Assembly (NCBI GenBank): GCA_030625085.1
Contig: DAOURK010000041.1
Location: forward strand, 1-32,591
DNA from: Pseudomonadota bacterium
GTDB lineage: Bacteria > SZUA-182 > DTGQ01
Length of the DNA stretch: 32,591 nt
Direction of reading: 5' to 3'
This document shows, piece after piece, positions 30,963 through 32,591 of this stretch (position 1 is the stretch's first letter; every line of letters starts with the position of its first letter). Position numbers and translations under genes: made by a program. The notes under the pieces are model-generated. The model was not told where the DNA came from, made no database searches, and worked only from the letters and a program-made list of their open reading frames with translations.

Positions 30963-31115
30963 GAATAATCAATAAAAACATTTTATTTTTTTTCAAGATG
31001 TGATAAAAAAGGCGGGAAGATAGACAGCAGTAAAAATTTCCCGAAATGACGCGTTGATGAGACCTTTACCATTTTGCGAATCCCTGAATACTGAAGAGCT
31101 ATTAATAAATTAACT

Positions 31116-31182
31116 TAGACAGGATTAACAGGATTTACGAAATTCTTCTTTTTTATCCTGTCCAATCCTGTTTATACTTGTC
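31116..31182. repeat. GACAGGATTAACAGGATT-family repeat, copy 4
   Basis: TAGACAGGATTAACAGGATT at the left and TATCCTGTCCAATCCTGTTT at the right. Almost the same as copy 1 in the ilv operon 20 kb away. Confidence 0.8.
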
Positions 31183-31219
31183 AAGGCCATAAATTGTGAT
31201 TTTCAAAAAATGCTAAATA

Positions 31220-31294
31220 AACCACAGAGTACGCAAAGGACACTGAGTTCAGTAATAAAATTTAAAACTCTATGCTCTCTGTGTCCTCTGTGGT
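31220..31294. repeat. CCACAGAG...CTCTGTGG palindromic repeat
   Basis: Left arm ACCACAGAGTACGCAAAGGA, right arm CTCTGTGTCCTCTGTGGT, around an AT-rich centre; the outer nine bases pair perfectly. Repeats of this type occur in many bacterial genomes. With the other repeats it fills the 1-kb gene-free gap between 30393 and 31390. Confidence 0.75.
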
Positions 31295-31347
31295 GAAATT
31301 TAAAAAGCGTAATTTATGCCCTCGCTGAGTACATCTTGTCTAAAAAA

Positions 31348-31367
31348 GTAGCGCAGGGGTTAATGGG
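31348..31367. repeat. Half of a palindromic repeat
   Basis: GTAGCGCAGGGGTTAATGGG begins like an intact family member and then loses the palindrome, 24 bases before the next gene. Confidence 0.5.
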
Positions 31368-31390
31368 AATCTTCAGAGGAAAATACACCA

Positions 31391-31759
31391 GTGAAAAAAT
31401 ATAAAAAATTATTGATTTTTTGGGCCATCCTTTTGATAGTCGCGACCCTCTGTTGGGTTCTCGGTTTAGATAAAAAAATTCTGGCCGTTTCTATAGTCAC
31501 CTATGGATTGATAACACAAATCTTTAGCGCCATTTTCGGCGCCATTGGCGCCTGGATCATGACTATCCCCGGAGTTGGGCCCTTAATGATTAAAGTTATT
31601 ATGTGGCCTGTTTTTCTTCTCATTAATGCCTTAGCGTATCTGATCACCTTGTTGAGAATCAAAAAGCACAAACCATCCAGTCAATTGACCACCCAGGCTA
31701 TGGCAACGGTATTAAGTATAGGGATTTTAATCGGCTATATTCTATCAAAAGTGTTTTAA
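31391..31759 (+). CDS. Small multi-pass membrane protein, first of tandem pair
   Basis: A 122-residue protein of unknown family with three or four membrane segments: about 7-25 (LLIFWAILLIVATLCWVLGL), 29-60 (including FSAIFGAIGAW), 66-88 (GPLMIKVIMWPVFLLINALA) and 102-120. Basic residues at the N-terminus and in the KKHKP loop suggest the cytoplasmic sides. The start is GTG with AGAGGA about ten bases before it. It aligns over its whole length with the next gene: LDKKI/FDKKI, IPGVGPLMIKVIMWPV/LPWIGPFLIRILLWPV, INALA, GILIGYILSK/GILLGYILGK. So this is a tandem duplication. There is no motif pointing to an enzyme or transporter class. Confidence 0.75.
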   Translation: MKKYKKLLIFWAILLIVATLCWVLGLDKKILAVSIVTYGLITQIFSAIFGAIGAWIMTIPGVGPLMIKVIMWPVFLLINALAYLITLLRIKKHKPSSQLTTQAMATVLSIGILIGYILSKVF

Positions 31760-31842
31760 GGAATGAACCATAGATGTTGTAAAACCGGCACAAATGATGA
31801 TGGACATTTTACAATATCAATTACTTATAGGTGCAGTTTCGA

Positions 31843-32229
31843 ATGAAAAAAAATAATGGATACCGAAAATATTGGAAATTAATTGTTCTCTGGCTCATTC
31901 TGATCAGCTTTGTGCTGGCCTCCTTTATCGGACACTTTGATAAAAAAATCACCGGCGCCATAATACTTCTCTATGGGCTGACAACAGAGATTTTTGGCCT
32001 TGCCTTTGGCGCACTTATCTCTTTTTGCGGGACCCTCCCCTGGATAGGGCCCTTTCTGATACGCATTCTGTTATGGCCGGTAACGGTCGTGATTAATGCA
32101 CTGGCCGTTTCCGTGGGCCTGATCAAGGTAAAACAGGGAAATGCCAAACAAGTGCTGGGCGCTAAATTAGGCACTATGCTCCTGGCAGTGGGTATATTAC
32201 TTGGTTATATCCTAGGCAAATTTATTTAA
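31843..32229 (+). CDS. Small multi-pass membrane protein, second of tandem pair
   Basis: A 128-residue paralogue of the previous gene (about 40 percent identical by eye) with the same membrane-segment layout and the same conserved points: FDKKI, a G-rich second helix (FGLAFGALISF), LPWIGPFLIRILLWPV, INALA and a final GILLGYILGKFI. ATG at 31843 is chosen; a GTG four codons earlier (31831) is possible, and neither has a strong SD. It lies 83 bases after its partner and probably shares its transcript. The two could form a heteromeric membrane assembly (inference). Confidence 0.72.
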   Translation: MKKNNGYRKYWKLIVLWLILISFVLASFIGHFDKKITGAIILLYGLTTEIFGLAFGALISFCGTLPWIGPFLIRILLWPVTVVINALAVSVGLIKVKQGNAKQVLGAKLGTMLLAVGILLGYILGKFI

Positions 32230-32591
32230 GGATTCACCCCCCAACAGCGATTTACAAGGGGACGCAATACCGGCAGACAACCTTCTGAAGAGAACATAAA
32301 AAATTTATTGGCTATCAACCTGGTTATAAAAATATACCCTCCACAGGGATCGTAATGTTTATTTCCGGTTATTCGTCGCTGCCAACGAAAATCGCAACCG
32401 GTTTTAAGAAAATCACATTTTTGGCATATCAATTTATATATATACGGATCATACCTATAGAAAAAAACTCCCGTTGGATTTTAAGCAGTTAATCTAAATT
32501 TAAAGATATCTATCAACTTTTCTGGAAAATATACATCTTTGATAATTTTTTGAATTTTTTTTATCATTTTTTTTTGTTTAGAATTTCTATT
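32230..32591. other. Terminal gene-free stretch
   Basis: 362 bases after the second membrane protein gene with no convincing ORF, RNA gene or known repeat. The last 150 bases are extremely AT-rich. A gene beginning outside the window could be controlled from here. Confidence 0.5.

Noticed and set aside
32226..32432. 68-residue minus-strand ORF with a CxxC motif
   Set aside because: Overlaps the end of the second membrane protein gene, no SD, and no resemblance to a zinc-finger family beyond CxxC.

Overview
The window reads as chromosomal DNA of an AT-rich, diderm (LPS-making) anaerobic bacterium. The best guess is a Desulfobacterota (deltaproteobacterial) lineage or a neighbouring candidate phylum. 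The pointers are: gmhA (LPS heptose), a lipoprotein SurA/PrsA-type foldase and an LbtU-type outer-membrane porin (outer membrane); an ilvD-ilvBN-ilvC-psd run of deltaproteobacterial style; and an 'orange protein' (ORP)/MrpORP gene set with a sigma54 activator, known from sulfate reducers and other strict anaerobes. TTG and GTG starts are common (both ilvB genes, the PilZ gene and a YdcH-like gene start with TTG). I see no rRNA, tRNA, CRISPR array or transposase gene.

Layout. (1) 147-5529, minus strand: a secreted papain-like peptidase with cohesin-like and dockerin domains, a small secreted cohesin-like protein, a PilZ protein, an exported LolA/DUF4412-like protein and FxsA. (2) 6199-7254, plus strand: a parvulin-type lipoprotein foldase. 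(3) 18082 down to 7282, minus strand: ilvD, two ilvB, two ilvN/H, ilvC, psd, gmhA, a deoxyhypusine-synthase-like gene and tlyA. This is a branched-chain amino acid operon running into lipid and LPS precursor genes, interrupted by dispersed repeats and a probable terminator after ilvD. (4) 18228-22299: a YdcH/DUF465-like small protein, an exported TPR protein, mutM (plus strand) and an LbtU-like porin. (5) 23037-30392, plus strand: a sigma54 activator followed by a probable regulon of NifX-like proteins, two glycine-rich DUF5320-type proteins, two MinD-type ATPases carrying 8-Cys ferredoxin inserts, a NifU/IscU-like scaffold and an Mrp-NifX fusion (MrpORP type). (6) 31391-32229: two tandem paralogous small membrane proteins.

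The most interesting part is region 5. A close match to a sigma54 promoter, with a palindromic upstream site, sits directly before the first NifX-like gene, and the activator gene lies just upstream. Together the genes look like an assembly and storage system for Fe-S or Mo/Cu-S clusters. Inside the MrpORP gene, exactly at the join between the ATPase and the NifX domain, an in-frame TTG follows a strong Shine-Dalgarno sequence, so the locus may also make a free NifX/ORP domain.

Non-coding DNA is full of short mobile-looking repeats: a palindromic family (core GCAGGGCTAAAGCCCTGC, about a dozen copies), a family of 105-175 bp elements with terminal inverted repeats around TCGTAAAAAG, a second MITE-like family with GGCATCC/GATGCC ends found upstream of three genes, and a 'GACAGGATTAACAGGATT' family inside the ilv operon.
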